NCBI RefSeq assembly: GCF_000002875.2 | Contig: NC_009395.2 | Coordinates: 508,938-572,937, forward strand | Length of the DNA stretch: 64,000 bases | Direction of reading: 5' to 3' | DNA from: Leishmania infantum JPCM5 | Taxonomy: Eukaryota; Euglenozoa; Kinetoplastea; Trypanosomatida; Trypanosomatidae | In this document: positions 1 through 11,013 of the stretch, piece by piece | Numbering within the stretch: position 1 is the first letter of the stretch | Layout: every line of letters starts with the position of its first letter | Made by a program: the position numbers and the translations under genes | The notes under the pieces: model-generated | What the model was told of the DNA's origin: nothing | The model's input: only the letters and a program-made list of their open reading frames with translations | The model's database searches: none

Positions 1-3000
1 GTCGTACGTCCGCTTCAGACTGGCTCTCTCTCTTCCGCACCGCCCTCACGTGCGAGTAGGTAGTTGGTATCCTGCCACCCACTTGATCGCGCTGGGGGGT
101 AGCACAGCGTTAAACAGAGCTGACGGCTGTCCATGGTGGTCGGCGTCGTGCATACGCACAGCAGAACGTTTTTCCTCACTTGTGCCGTCGCAGCCGCCCC
201 CTACCCCTCGCTCCCTCCCTCCCTCCCCCCGCTGCCCTGCAGCCCTCTCCGTCTGGTAATCCTCGCGCCGCTGCTTTTCTTTTATTGTTTGCGATTTTTC
301 CCTCGTGCTTCTACCAAACCATTTGCAAGGTAGCGGGCGTACTGACGGGTGCCACCACCGTCCCCGTTTTGCGGCGAAGAGACTCTGTGAAGCACCCTCC
401 GCCCTTGCCCGTCTCTTCTTGTTTTGCTCCGCCCTGCAAGCACGACAACATATTTGACCGATTACCCCTCCACGAGGCGTTGGTGCCTGTGCGCTGCTGC
501 TGGTCAAATCCGTTCTATATTTGGGCCGCCCCTTTACTTTTTCGCGTCTGTGTCGAGTGCAGGCTTGTCGGCTGCGTCAGCGCGAGGAGGGGTCTGCCGT
601 TGCGTCTGCTTTGTGCTGCATTTCTTTTTCTCCGCTGCCCCCCTCCCCCTCCCCAAAGAAAACCAAGCAAATCCACGCTGCCTTTCGTGCTTTCTTCTGG
701 CTCTCGTTTCTTCATCCCCGTCTTCTCGTGACACGTCGTGTTTGGCTGTTGCCGGCCTGGGGAACGCGGTGCAGCCAAGACACTCTCTCGCCCACTCGAT
801 GCGTGTTTGCATTGGCGACTCACTCTTGCCGGCCCTCTCTTCCCTTCGCCCGCATTTTGATTGACGTACTGCGGTGTGTCAGCGAGAGGTTTTGCGACGG
901 AGCGAGTCTTTCGCTCTTCGGCCCCTCGCTTTCGGCTCCTCGTGAGTGTGTAGCTGTGACGTCCCGTGTGCGTGCACGTGTGTGTGTGCGCGCGCGTGTG
1001 AGCCGCCTCCCGCCGTCTTCCCTTCAGTCTGAGGTGCGGAGAAGAAGAACACAACCTCGACGTGTGACACCGCTCCATTCCGAGGCACGAAGGCAGAGGA
1101 GTAGCACAGCGGAGGCCAGCGCCCGCACGGACAAGCAGCGCTGCTACCGTCCACTGCGGACGCGCACACTGGCTCGCCTGCGCGCAGCACTACCCTAGAC
1201 CGTCGTCACCTGCGGAGACGCAGCCTCTTTCTCCATCTCCGAAAAAGCGGCCGGCGGTGCAACGTCGCTTGAGACGCAGAGCGAGCAGATCGATACGCCT
1301 CCTCGCGTAGTGCAAGCGCGATCAGGATCTTCTCTGTTCCGGGTGAGTGTGTGCCCGTCGGCAGAGCTGGAGCCGTATAAGCTCCAGCATATTTCTCGCC
1401 ACGCACCGAGAGACGTGCAGGGTGCGTTGAGCGGCGTCCCCGAAGAGGACGAGGCACGCAGCAGAGCCAGACAAAACTTCGGCGCTGTAACAGTGACGCA
1501 TCCGCCGGAAGGGAAGCGAGAGAAGAGGAGGCGGTGCATCGACGCGAGAGGGACTACACATCTGTAATCGGCGACACGGCAAGGTGGTGGGGGTGGCTAT
1601 TGTGAAGCAGACGTAGCTCCCTCCCCCCATCCCGCCAGACACAGCGGCGCCGATACACGCAACAGTGCGCAGTGTAGGGCGAAAAGGCAGCTCGGCTTCT
1701 GTCTCTCTCTCTTCCGGCACTCGTGCTGCCGTCTTTGCTGCTTCACCTCTCCGCCACTCTCTATATTTCTTGCCATCTACCTGTGTCTGCCCATCTCGCA
1801 CACGTTTTCAGTGTGTGGGCGTGCTCTCCTGTGAGTGCTTGCATTTAGTTGTTGGTGCAGCAGAGTGGGACGCCCCCTATCTATCTATATATTTATTTAT
1901 CTTTTCATCTTTTATTTTGCCCCTCTGGGCTTTCTGAAATCGGCACCAATCGGCGCCTGTGCCTTTCCTGGGAGACTTCCTCCCCCTGCCCTCCCTCCCC
2001 CTTTACCCCCCGGCGAGTGTGTGTGTGTCTCCGTTTTTGCCTGCTTCCGTGACCCCTTCGCTTCTCCCTTGTGCTCTGCGTGTTTTCTCTTGAAGTGCTG
2101 TGCGCTGCCTTTTGGTTGCGGTTGGTGTCTTCATATCATTTTTATGGTTTCCTTTCCAGCGTGAGCGACCATTCGTATATTTCTGCCTCTCCTCTGCCTT
2201 TGAGTTCTGTCCGTGCGTGTGCGCGTGCGTGCGTCTCTCTCTTTCTGTGTGTGTGCTGTGCTGCGTTGTGCATGGTGGTGAGCGCTCTCCCCCGGAGGCG
2301 TGGACTGTACTGCCGACCGTTTTCTCTGCCCTTGTGCTCCAGTTGCGTTCTTGTGACTTTTTGTGCTCTTGCTTCTCCTCGCTTTCCGTTGACACCTTGC
2401 ACAGAGGTGCTGCCGCATCCGCTGCTTCACGTGCTCCTCCTTGTGCCCGCCCCCGCCTCTCCTTCCGCCCTCTTCTGTGTGTGTGTGTGTGTGGCCGTTG
2501 ATTCTCTTCTCACGCCTCTTCCGCTGACCGCGGACATTTTCTTCGTTTTTTTTTTGCTGCACCCGCTTTCTCTCGATATTTCGTGTGCGTGTACACACGC
2601 CTGCCGGCACCCGTTTCTCCTCTTCGCTATCCCCACGCTTGCCTCCTTTGCTTGTCGCGTCGACTTCAGCGCTCGAACTTCCGCCACATCGCCGCCCCCC
2701 CTGTCGCTCCGTCCCTCTCACGCAGCTCTCTNTGTGTCGTGTGTGCCGTGCGCGCCCAGTCTTCCTCTCCCTCTTCCGCTTTTTGCTGGTTCGCTTATTG
2801 TGGGCGTTGTGCTTGCTGCCTTTTCCTGCTGCTACCCCCTCCCCTCCGGCACGACTCGGCAGTCTGCCGCCAGGAACGGACTGAACTGGACGCGGTGGTG
2901 CGTGTGCATTCGGTGCGGCACGTCGGCACCCGCTCATAGCGTGTCACGGAGAGAGCCGAAAGACACGCACGCGGACGGCAGAACCCGTCCGTGACCACAA

Positions 3001-3059
3001 CCGTCGCGCGTGGCGCAGTGGCAAAACAGGATTCCTCGTACGAGGTGCAGCTAGAGGCG
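1..3059. other. Intergenic / UTR region upstream of ABCA copy 1
   Basis: No convincing gene was found. The plus strand is strongly C/T-rich with many CT and GT runs, and the ORFs present are low-complexity translations of that bias. Positions 1021-1560 are less pyrimidine-biased and could be a transcribed untranslated region. Position 2732 is an unresolved N. The last 600 bases contain several pyrimidine tracts, including a T run near 2545-2555, that could guide trans-splicing of the downstream gene. The ORF of that gene stays open upstream to 2991, but only through a GTG codon. Confidence 0.6.
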
Positions 3060-6000
3060 ATGGGCGCCGCAAACAAGAAGATACAGCGCGACAGGGCCGC
3101 TTCAGGGATGTCGACCTTGTCTCCTCCGAGAAGCACTCGTGAGCCGATGCTGTACGATGGCACGGAGAACTCGCCGGACAACTGTGCGGTGCAGCGGCCC
3201 GGGGAGCGCACGTGTCTGAAGCCGCTCAATAATGGAGGGGCCCAGAGCGGATCGACCAGCAGTGCGCAGCGCCATTCGGAGGGCGATGAGGTCGAGCTGA
3301 GGAACGTGAACGAGGTCGACAAGAGCGGCTTCGGCGTCGTAGGTGATTCGCACAAGGGCGGCTCCTCGCGAAGCACCGGCGATGCGCTAGAGGACGGCAA
3401 AGACAAGTACGATGTCTACATGCGCGCGGTCGAGGCGCAACGCCGCTCGGAAACGTCCACTTCGCTGTCAAGTGACTGCAGCAGCTTCTGCTTTCAGCTT
3501 GTTGTAACAGTGAAGCGCATGCTCATCCTGCAGTCCCGCGACCCCTTGTCGTTGGCGTGCGAGCTCATCACGCCGATTCTCTTTCTTGTGGGCTCCATCA
3601 TCCTGTGGGGCGTCATCAAGAAGGACTTCGTCCCGGCGTCTGACTACTTCAGCGTGGCGGGGCTGTCTATGACGAATACGGTGGTGACGCAGGCGCCGGA
3701 CATGATGTGCTATAATGCGACGCTCACTGGCGGGGTCCCGATCGAGGGCCTCCTGGAGTGTACAGATTTTCTCAGATTCCCTTTTGTTAATGTGTCGACG
3801 CTGTTGTGCGCTGAGAGCAACATCACCGGCGCCCCGGTCGGCTTGTGCGTTTCGGAGATCTATGCTATGAACGCGTATTCTACGATGCTCAGCTATGCGA
3901 CACGGAACACGACCCGTGTTCCGACGCTGGACGAGATGATCTTGCTGCAGTGGGCATGGCGCCTCCTGTACTACTGGAGACCTCGCTTGCTTCGCCGTTT
4001 CGAAGTAGTGAACTCCGCCATGTTATCCAGCGGCGCTCTCTATTTTGCGCCGGCGTCCACTGAGACGGAGGCGCTCGTTGCGTACTTGCAGAACAGCTTC
4101 ATCTTTTTCAAGTACATCTACGGCGGCACCTTCGCCACAGTGGCGGAGGCGGAGGCGAGGGTGCAGAGCCGCACCTGGCGCGACCCGCCCATCTGGGGCA
4201 TCGTTCAAGTGAACAACTTGACAGCGGAAATATTCGATGTGGCCATTCGCCTGAACGCGACGGCGCTGCCGCCAACGAGATGGATGTTGGCACGCTACTA
4301 CGTCGGTGGCGTGGTGGCGGAGGGGCCGGTCAGGTACATCCTCTCCGGCTTCACGACGCTGCAGCAGACCGTGTACCAATACTTCCTGACAAGGATACTC
4401 GGTACGACAAGTACGCCGAGTGCGGAGCTGCTGATGCTTCCCGCGCCGACACGCGGCTACAGGGATGACCAGTTTCTCGCTTACGGCGGGCGGTTTGTGC
4501 TGCTTATCCTCGTGCTCGGCTTCCTGTACCCGGTGTCGAAGATGACAAAACGCATCGTGCTAGAGAAGGAGCTGCGCTTGCGGGAGGCGATGCTGATCAT
4601 GGGGCTGTCTGAAGTGGTCATGTACACGGCGTGGTTCTTGATTTACGTGGTGCAGTACGCGGCCGTCTCGCTCATCATGGCGATTCTGCTGCGGGCGACG
4701 TACTTGACGAAGTCGAACTTCGGCATCGTCTTTTTCCTGCTCTTCTTTTTCTCACTTTCCATCATCACGCTGTCGGGGCTCATGGCGGTGTTCTTCAACA
4801 AGGCGCGCCTGTCGGCGATCCTGGCGCCGCTGATTTACTTCGCCTTGTCGATTCCGATCTTTACGGTGCAGAACTTGCAGGGCCCCGCGCCGATCGCGTT
4901 CTCTTTTCTTTCGCCATCTGGCCTCGCTGTCGGCGTCACGATCCTCTTCTCGCACGAGCTGAGCGGCGGCATGACGGGCTCCGACTTGACCTACTTCCGC
5001 GACTCGCCGAAAATGCTTGCGGTGATCATCATCTTGTTTATGGACTTCATCATCTACTTGGTGCTGATGCTGTACCTGGACGCGGTCCTGCCGAAGCAGT
5101 GGGGTACGCGCAAGCACCCGCTCTTCTTCATCATGGAGCCGGTGCGGTGGTTTTCTGGACCGAGCGCGCGCGTGCTGGAGGGCGGCGCCGACGGGCGCGC
5201 CGAGGATGGCGTGTTCGAGGAGATCACAGAAGGCGGCGCCGACTACGCCGTTTGCGCCACTGGGCTGCGCAAGGAGTACTCGCGCGGCGGCAAGAGGTTC
5301 GTTGCGGTGAACAACCTGTACTGGGGGATGCGCGAGGGCGAGATCTCTGTGCTGCTGGGGCACAACGGCGCCGGCAAGACGACGACGATGAACATGATGA
5401 CGGGGATGGTATCGGCGGACGCTGGCGACTGCTACATTTACGGCTACTCTGTCCGCAACCAGCTAGAGAAGGCGCGCCAGCAGATCGGATACTGCCCGCA
5501 GCACAACATCCTGTGGCCGAACATGACGTGCTACGAGCATCTTTGGTACTACGCTGCGTTGAAGGGCTTGCGAGGCGCTGCCCAGGAGGAGGCGATCTCG
5601 CGCATGCTCGCCGGCGTCGACCTGCAGGACAAGCGCGATTGCCCCTCGAAGATGCTGTCGGGCGGGCAGAAGCGGAAGCTGTCGGTTGCCGTTGCGTTTG
5701 TTGGCTGCAGCCGTCTTGTGTTTCTCGACGAGCCGACTGCCGGCATGGACGTTGGCGCGCGGCGATACACGTGGGGCCTGCTGCGTGCCATGGCCAAGTA
5801 CCACACCATCCTTCTGAGCACGCACTTCATGGACGAGGCGGATCTGCTGGGCGATTCCGTTGCCATCATGAGCAAGGGCTGCCTGCAGTGCGCGGGCAGC
5901 AACATGTTCTTGAAGGCCAAGCTCGGGGTCGGCTACGTGCTCACCCTCTCCGTCGTCGCTCATGTTGATCGGATGGCCGTTTCTGGCATGGTGAGGGAGC

Positions 6001-8753
6001 ACGTGCCGTCAGCGACGAGGCTCGGGTCTGGTGCGGGGGAGATGGCCTTCCGTCTTCCCATGAAGACCAAGGAAGCGTTCTCCACCCTGCTCGCCGAGAT
6101 CGAGGGCCGCGGCTCGCAGCTTGGCGTCAGCGCCTACAGTGTCTCTGCCACGACGCTGGAGGAGGTTTTCATTCAAATTGCGCAGCAGGGGGAGGCCAAG
6201 GAAGAGATGGAGCGGAAGCGGGAGCAGCTGACGGCGCCGTTCACCGGGACGACACCAGTGGCTGCCGCGGCATCTGCGGGCTCCTCTGCAAACCATGTGA
6301 GCGCGCTGGCCGACATCAGCACCGTGGATGGTGTTTGCCAGGAACCACCGCGGCCGTCGGATGTGTGGAATGTCGGCCTCATCGGGAATGAGCTCGGTGT
6401 CTTGCACAGCCAGTTCAAGGCGATGCTGTGGAAGCGGCTCTGGAACGCCTTGCGCGACCGCCGGACGCAATTCTTCCAGATTGCGTGCCCGATGCTGTGT
6501 GTGCTGCTCGCAATGCTACTCACGCTCATCAAGCTATTCCAATACCCAGCCATCACGCTGTCCAGCGACCTATACGGCACAGTGGTCGAGATCGACGTGG
6601 TCGGATGTGAGTCGGCGATGAACTTGAGCATACCGTTCTCGTCGAAAGCCGTTACGGTGCAGCCGCCATCCGCGACGTCCGTCGCAACGCTTTCCTCCTA
6701 CATGCTCGAAACGTACGACACTCACTTGGCGGAGCGGTACACCGGCCTGGTGTGCGCCGACACGATTGCCGTCCCGGTCCCGATAACGCCAAGCGACTGG
6801 AACGTTTCGGCCGTGATCTACAACACCTCGGGCCTGCACTCCAGCCCGATTGGCCTCTACAACCTCTACAACGGCTACTACATGGCGCACCGCGGCAATA
6901 ACGCCAGTGCGCTGACCACGGTCGTCCAAACGATGCCCAAGACCAAGACCGAGGTCGAAGTCCAGGATTCGATCTACGCCCTTATCATCGCCATCGTCAT
7001 CATGATCCCGTTCACGTTCATTCCGTCCACGTTCGTGTCGTGGATTGTAAAGGAGCGGGAGTGCAAGGCGCGACATCTGCAGAACGTGTCGGGGCTCTAC
7101 TTCTCCGTCTACTGGCTCGCGAACTTCTTGTTTGACATCTGCTGCTACGTCATCACGATGTTCCTCGTCATCATCGTCCTCGCTATCTTCAGCCGCGATG
7201 AGTACATTGGCGCGAGGGCTGTCGGTGCCACCATCGTGCTGTTCTTCCTCTACGGCCTCTCCGGCGTGGCCATGGCGTACGCTGTGAGCTTCCTGTTCAA
7301 GGAGCACTCCACAGCTCAGAACGTCGTCATGCTCGCCAACTTCATCACCGGCTTCTTGCTGGTTCTCTGCGTCTCGATGCTGTCTGTGTTCGAGTCCACA
7401 AAGAAGGTGGCCAACGCCCTACCGTGGATCTTCCGCGTTGTGCCGAGCTTCTGCGTCGGCGAAGGCATCAGCAACCTCGCGAAACTGAAGTTAGAGGGGC
7501 CGTTCGGTACAACAAATACACCGTGGTCCATGTCCGTGGTAGGCTGGCCGTGCGTGTACATGGCGGCCGGGTTGCTTTTCTACGTCCTTGTCACCCTCTT
7601 CGTTGATCACCCCGGACGGCGGCAACGGACGCAGCGGCTCTTCCACGACCCCGACGCGGAGCCGGACTTTGTCGAGAACGAAGACGAGGACGTCATGGCG
7701 GAGCGCCGAAGCGTGCTCGAGTGTGAGGCGCGCCAGAGCGACCTCGTGCGCGTCGAGAACATGAGCAAGGTGTACTCTAACGGTAAGGTGGCGGTGCGCA
7801 ACGTCACCTTCGCCGTCCACCCCGGGGAGGTGTTTGGGTTCCTCGGAACGAACGGTGCTGGGAAGACGACGACGATTTCGATACTGTGCCAGGAGATTTA
7901 CCCGACAACTGGCCGCGCGTCCATCTGTGGCAACGACATCGTGACGAAGAGCCGCGAGGCGCTGCAGTGCATCGGGTACTGCCCGCAGTTCGACCCGTGC
8001 CTGGACCTGCTGACGGTGAAAGAGCACCTGGAGCTGTACGCGGGCGTGCGGGCCATCTCGTACGACTGTCGCAAGCGTGTGGTGGAGGGGCTGCTGGCTT
8101 TGTGCGAGTTGACGAACTACAAGCATACCCTGGCGCACGACCTGTCCGGTGGCAACCGGCGCAAGCTGTCTGTGGCGCTTTCTCTCATTGGAGGGCCTCG
8201 AGTGGTCTTCCTGGACGAGCCGTCGGCCGGCATGGACCCTGTGGCGCGGCGCGGGATGTGGACTGCGATCCAGCGCGCCGCGGGGCACTGCTCCGTTGTG
8301 CTGACGACGCAAGACGCGGCGGAGGTGGAGGCGCTTGCGCATCGCGTGGCGATCATGGTGGATGGCACCCTGCGCTGCATCGGCGACAAGACTCACTTGA
8401 AGAACAAGTTCGGCACCGGCTTCGAGGTGAATGTGCGCATCCGTTCTGATGATGAGGCGCTGAAAGAGGCTGTGCAGAACTTCTTCAGCGAGAGCTTCCC
8501 GGGATCCTCGCTGCGCGAGTGCTGTGCGTGCCGCCTCACCTACAAGCTGCCCCCCGGTACGAAGCTGTCGAGGACATTCAGGCTTATGGAGGAACACGCG
8601 CCGGCGCTGGGGGCGACGGACTACAGCGTGTCACAGACGTCGATTGAGCAGGTCTTCATGCAGATCAGCGAGGAGGCAGAGCGGCAGCACGAGGCTGAGG
8701 AGGCGGAGCAGCTTGCCCAGACGACGAAGAGCTACTGCACGTGCTGCTGCTAG
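3060..8753 (+). CDS. ABCA-family full ABC transporter, copy 1 (degenerate H-loop in NBD2)
   Basis: This is a 1897-residue full transporter of the ABCA (lipid exporter) class, expected in plasma or vesicle membranes. The order is a hydrophilic N-terminus, TM1 (about 170-190), a large extracellular loop with N-glycosylation sequons, TM2-6 (about 478-690) and NBD1. NBD1 has Walker A GHNGAGKTT at 767, Q-loop YCPQHN, LSGGQ at 866 and Walker B FLDEP with Asp890/Glu891. Then come TM7 (about 1138), a second loop, TM8-12 (about 1306-1520) and NBD2, with Walker A GTNGAGKTT at 1596, LSGGN at 1695 and VVFLDEPSAGMD. The NBD2 switch histidine is Gln1751 (TTQDAAEVEAL, where the paralogues have TTHHLEEVEAL). 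The protein ends SYCTCCC, a possible palmitoylation cluster. The ATG at 3060 is chosen because the 23 codons upstream begin with GTG. The transported substrate cannot be told from sequence. Confidence 0.95.
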   Translation: MGAANKKIQRDRAASGMSTLSPPRSTREPMLYDGTENSPDNCAVQRPGERTCLKPLNNGGAQSGSTSSAQRHSEGDEVELRNVNEVDKSGFGVVGDSHKGGSSRSTGDALEDGKDKYDVYMRAVEAQRRSETSTSLSSDCSSFCFQLVVTVKRMLILQSRDPLSLACELITPILFLVGSIILWGVIKKDFVPASDYFSVAGLSMTNTVVTQAPDMMCYNATLTGGVPIEGLLECTDFLRFPFVNVSTLLCAESNITGAPVGLCVSEIYAMNAYSTMLSYATRNTTRVPTLDEMILLQWAWRLLYYWRPRLLRRFEVVNSAMLSSGALYFAPASTETEALVAYLQNSFIFFKYIYGGTFATVAEAEARVQSRTWRDPPIWGIVQVNNLTAEIFDVAIRLNATALPPTRWMLARYYVGGVVAEGPVRYILSGFTTLQQTVYQYFLTRILGTTSTPSAELLMLPAPTRGYRDDQFLAYGGRFVLLILVLGFLYPVSKMTKRIVLEKELRLREAMLIMGLSEVVMYTAWFLIYVVQYAAVSLIMAILLRATYLTKSNFGIVFFLLFFFSLSIITLSGLMAVFFNKARLSAILAPLIYFALSIPIFTVQNLQGPAPIAFSFLSPSGLAVGVTILFSHELSGGMTGSDLTYFRDSPKMLAVIIILFMDFIIYLVLMLYLDAVLPKQWGTRKHPLFFIMEPVRWFSGPSARVLEGGADGRAEDGVFEEITEGGADYAVCATGLRKEYSRGGKRFVAVNNLYWGMREGEISVLLGHNGAGKTTTMNMMTGMVSADAGDCYIYGYSVRNQLEKARQQIGYCPQHNILWPNMTCYEHLWYYAALKGLRGAAQEEAISRMLAGVDLQDKRDCPSKMLSGGQKRKLSVAVAFVGCSRLVFLDEPTAGMDVGARRYTWGLLRAMAKYHTILLSTHFMDEADLLGDSVAIMSKGCLQCAGSNMFLKAKLGVGYVLTLSVVAHVDRMAVSGMVREHVPSATRLGSGAGEMAFRLPMKTKEAFSTLLAEIEGRGSQLGVSAYSVSATTLEEVFIQIAQQGEAKEEMERKREQLTAPFTGTTPVAAAASAGSSANHVSALADISTVDGVCQEPPRPSDVWNVGLIGNELGVLHSQFKAMLWKRLWNALRDRRTQFFQIACPMLCVLLAMLLTLIKLFQYPAITLSSDLYGTVVEIDVVGCESAMNLSIPFSSKAVTVQPPSATSVATLSSYMLETYDTHLAERYTGLVCADTIAVPVPITPSDWNVSAVIYNTSGLHSSPIGLYNLYNGYYMAHRGNNASALTTVVQTMPKTKTEVEVQDSIYALIIAIVIMIPFTFIPSTFVSWIVKERECKARHLQNVSGLYFSVYWLANFLFDICCYVITMFLVIIVLAIFSRDEYIGARAVGATIVLFFLYGLSGVAMAYAVSFLFKEHSTAQNVVMLANFITGFLLVLCVSMLSVFESTKKVANALPWIFRVVPSFCVGEGISNLAKLKLEGPFGTTNTPWSMSVVGWPCVYMAAGLLFYVLVTLFVDHPGRRQRTQRLFHDPDAEPDFVENEDEDVMAERRSVLECEARQSDLVRVENMSKVYSNGKVAVRNVTFAVHPGEVFGFLGTNGAGKTTTISILCQEIYPTTGRASICGNDIVTKSREALQCIGYCPQFDPCLDLLTVKEHLELYAGVRAISYDCRKRVVEGLLALCELTNYKHTLAHDLSGGNRRKLSVALSLIGGPRVVFLDEPSAGMDPVARRGMWTAIQRAAGHCSVVLTTQDAAEVEALAHRVAIMVDGTLRCIGDKTHLKNKFGTGFEVNVRIRSDDEALKEAVQNFFSESFPGSSLRECCACRLTYKLPPGTKLSRTFRLMEEHAPALGATDYSVSQTSIEQVFMQISEEAERQHEAEEAEQLAQTTKSYCTCCC

Positions 8754-9195
8754 CGCGGTGGTAGTTTGGAGAGGCGAGGGGAAGGGAGAAGCGGGGCTGC
8801 CGCGATCGTCTGCTGTGGCGGTGTGTGGGTGGGTGGGTGGGGGAGCAGCGGAGGAGAGGCAAGGAGGCGAAGTTGTGCGTGTCTCCTGTCTTTCTTGGCA
8901 TGCTGTGATGGCGCGGAAACAGCCCCAGGCAAGGCGGACGTCGAAGGCTAAAGCGCGCTTCTTCGGTTGGGCTTGCTCCGCCCAGTGAGCGCGCACTGCC
9001 CTCTGGTCTCATCCTCGTTACACGGCGCCGATTTGTTAACGCCCCGCCCAACCATGCGCGGCGCTCTCGTGTCTGCGTCTGCTCCTCCTGCCTGTGCGTG
9101 CTTTTGTTCCTCGCCTCGCGTCGAGTGGGGGTGGGCGGTCCTCCTCGTCGTTGTTCGCGTTTCGTGCCGTGCCCACCGCTCGAGCGCTATGGGTC

Positions 9196-9370
9196 TCTCT
9201 GCACACACATACACACATCTAGGTATCACTATACACACGCGTGTATGTATATATACATGCACATGCATGCACATAGAGAGACAGACATGTGTATATGTAT
9301 ACATGCATATCATTCTATGCATGCATGTGAGCATGCGTGTGTATATACATGTGTATGTGTGTATGTGTAA
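9196..9370. repeat. Alternating purine-pyrimidine simple sequence (CA/TG/TA)
   Basis: About 175 bases consist mainly of CA, TG, TA and CATG dinucleotide steps, including several ATGCAT and TGTATATACA palindromes. Such alternating tracts can form cruciform or Z-DNA and are common in Leishmania intergenic DNA. It lies in the likely 3' UTR of ABCA copy 1. Confidence 0.8.
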
Positions 9371-9605
9371 GACGCGGCTCGTTCTCGGCCTTTCCTCTGT
9401 CACGAGTGTCCTCCGCTTGTCGCGACGGGTCAGCCGATTCCCGTTCTTTTTTTTTTGTTTGTCTTCATCTATTTGTGCTTCGCCTATTATGCTCATGCTT
9501 ACGACGTGCATCCGTGCGTGCTTGCTCGCTTTTTTTTTGTTGCTGCCGAGGTCCACATCTTCTCCTTCTCGCAGCTTGCCTATACCGAGTACACCTATGC
9601 ATGCA

Positions 9606-9628
9606 TGTATATATATATATATATATGT
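9606..9628. repeat. (AT)n microsatellite
   Basis: An uninterrupted AT dinucleotide run of about 22 bases follows ATGCATGCATG. A second (AT)n run of similar length lies near 33948-33963, also downstream of an ABCA gene. Confidence 0.9.
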
Positions 9629-11013
9629 ACTTGTTTTGTGCGCACGCGCGTCGGGTCGCTCCTCTGCCCAGTCGCTGTGCTGTGCTCTCGGGGGCACCCC
9701 TTTTCTTTTCGAAGTAATCATTCTTTTCCTTTTTTCGGCCATTGGTGCCGTGGCTATGCTTCTGCATCGCCTGCGGACTCAATCATTGATTGCGTTCGCT
9801 CGGGATTAGGGGGAGGGGGCCGCGCTTACATATATATGCGTGCATGTGCTGCTGGCGCCGTGCTTACTCCGTCTCTCTGGCATCGCTGCTGTATCTTGAG
9901 CTGCGCGAGCTGTGTGTGGTCTGCCGATGATGTCTCCTCACACACCACCACCGCCTCCCGTGCTCCACTGAATTCCCGCTTCCGTGCCAGAGCGTCGAAC
10001 GCTGTGCGATGCGCGTGTGCGCATGGGCGCTGACTCCCTCCTCTCTCCCGCGTCCTTTTCAGCGTACGATGCTTGCTGTTGTCACGCAGACACCAATAAA
10101 AAAGATATCGGCAGCGTGCGATCTCAGACCGACAACGAAGACGCGCCCGCATAGCACGCCGCGAATGCACAGCGGTGGCTACACGCGTAAAGCGCAGGAG
10201 CACAGTAAAGGGGCAAAAGGCGCGAACGGCGGCTTCTGTGGAGCGGTACGGCAGCCCAGCGACTAGGGTGATGGCGGCGAGCAGGCAGGCGTGTGCAACC
10301 CCCTTCCCTGTGCCTCACTGGTGCCGCTGACCTTTGCCGCCGATGCTGATTCTGCGTGATGCGTTGCACACTCGTTTGAGAGCACCGCAGCCGCAGCACG
10401 AAATGGCACGACCGCACGCACAGAGAAATGACCCCAACGACACACAAGGCGCTGTGCCCGACCTGCATCTTCCGAGCGACGTCCCCACTTCAACGTTTTC
10501 CTCTCTCATTTCGTTTTTACGGCCCTTTTTGCTCTCTCGTCTTTCCGACTGCTGCACTTCCCCGCCCCTGCCGCATCGACCCACCCCCCTTCCCCCTCTC
10601 CGCGCACCCCCGAAGCGAGCACACGCAACTCGTTTGATCAGCCCTCCCGCAGCCCTCCCGACACCGTGCAGCGTCACAGCGACGGCGGAGGCGACATCTC
10701 TGCTTCCACATTATGCTGCATGTGGGCAGGCGCTGCTCCGTGGCGGAGCATGGCCCGCATGGATTGGGATGACGGCGCAACCGCAGTGCTGCCGTGCCTT
10801 GTACGCGAACGGCGTCTACTCGCTTTCCTCCACCAGCGACGATAGTGGGAGCTCCAGCGCCACGAGAAGAGTCATGCGCTGCCGGGGCAGACCAAATACA
10901 CGTCGAAAAGGAGACTGTCCGTCGATGCTCTTCTCCTTTGCCTTCCCCTTGCCCTGTTGCAACCTTCTCTGCTTCCGTCGTGAGTGCACCCGACGCTGGC
11001 GGCGGACTGCTGC

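Larger units (their letters stand above)
8754..11013. other. Intergenic region between ABCA copy 1 and the ABCA pseudogene
   Basis: No gene was recognised. The region holds the 3' untranslated part of copy 1, G-rich runs near 8766-8850, two simple-sequence blocks (9196-9370 and about 9606-9628, listed separately), T tracts near 9447-9458 and 9531-9539, and C/T-rich DNA to about 10650. Positions 10070-10270 are purine-rich. Similarity to the ABCA genes begins only near 11014. Confidence 0.6.

Noticed and set aside
2131..2937. 268-codon minus-strand ORF, and many similar minus-strand ORFs in intergenic DNA
   Set aside because: They are complements of C/T-rich tracts, giving Arg/Glu/Lys/Gly-rich low-complexity translations with no domain.
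3009..3021. TGGCGCAGTGGC, a match to a tRNA A box
   Set aside because: No B box (GGTTCGA-type) or cloverleaf follows, and the sequence lies just upstream of the ABCA start.
2991..3059. Upstream GTG start for ABCA copy 1
   Set aside because: Non-ATG starts are not used routinely in trypanosomatids; the first ATG at 3060 gives a sensible N-terminus.
4631..5968. 445-codon ORF within ABCA copy 1 in another frame
   Set aside because: It is an Arg/Ala-rich shadow of the GC-rich NBD1 coding sequence; the ABCA frame contains all the expected motifs.
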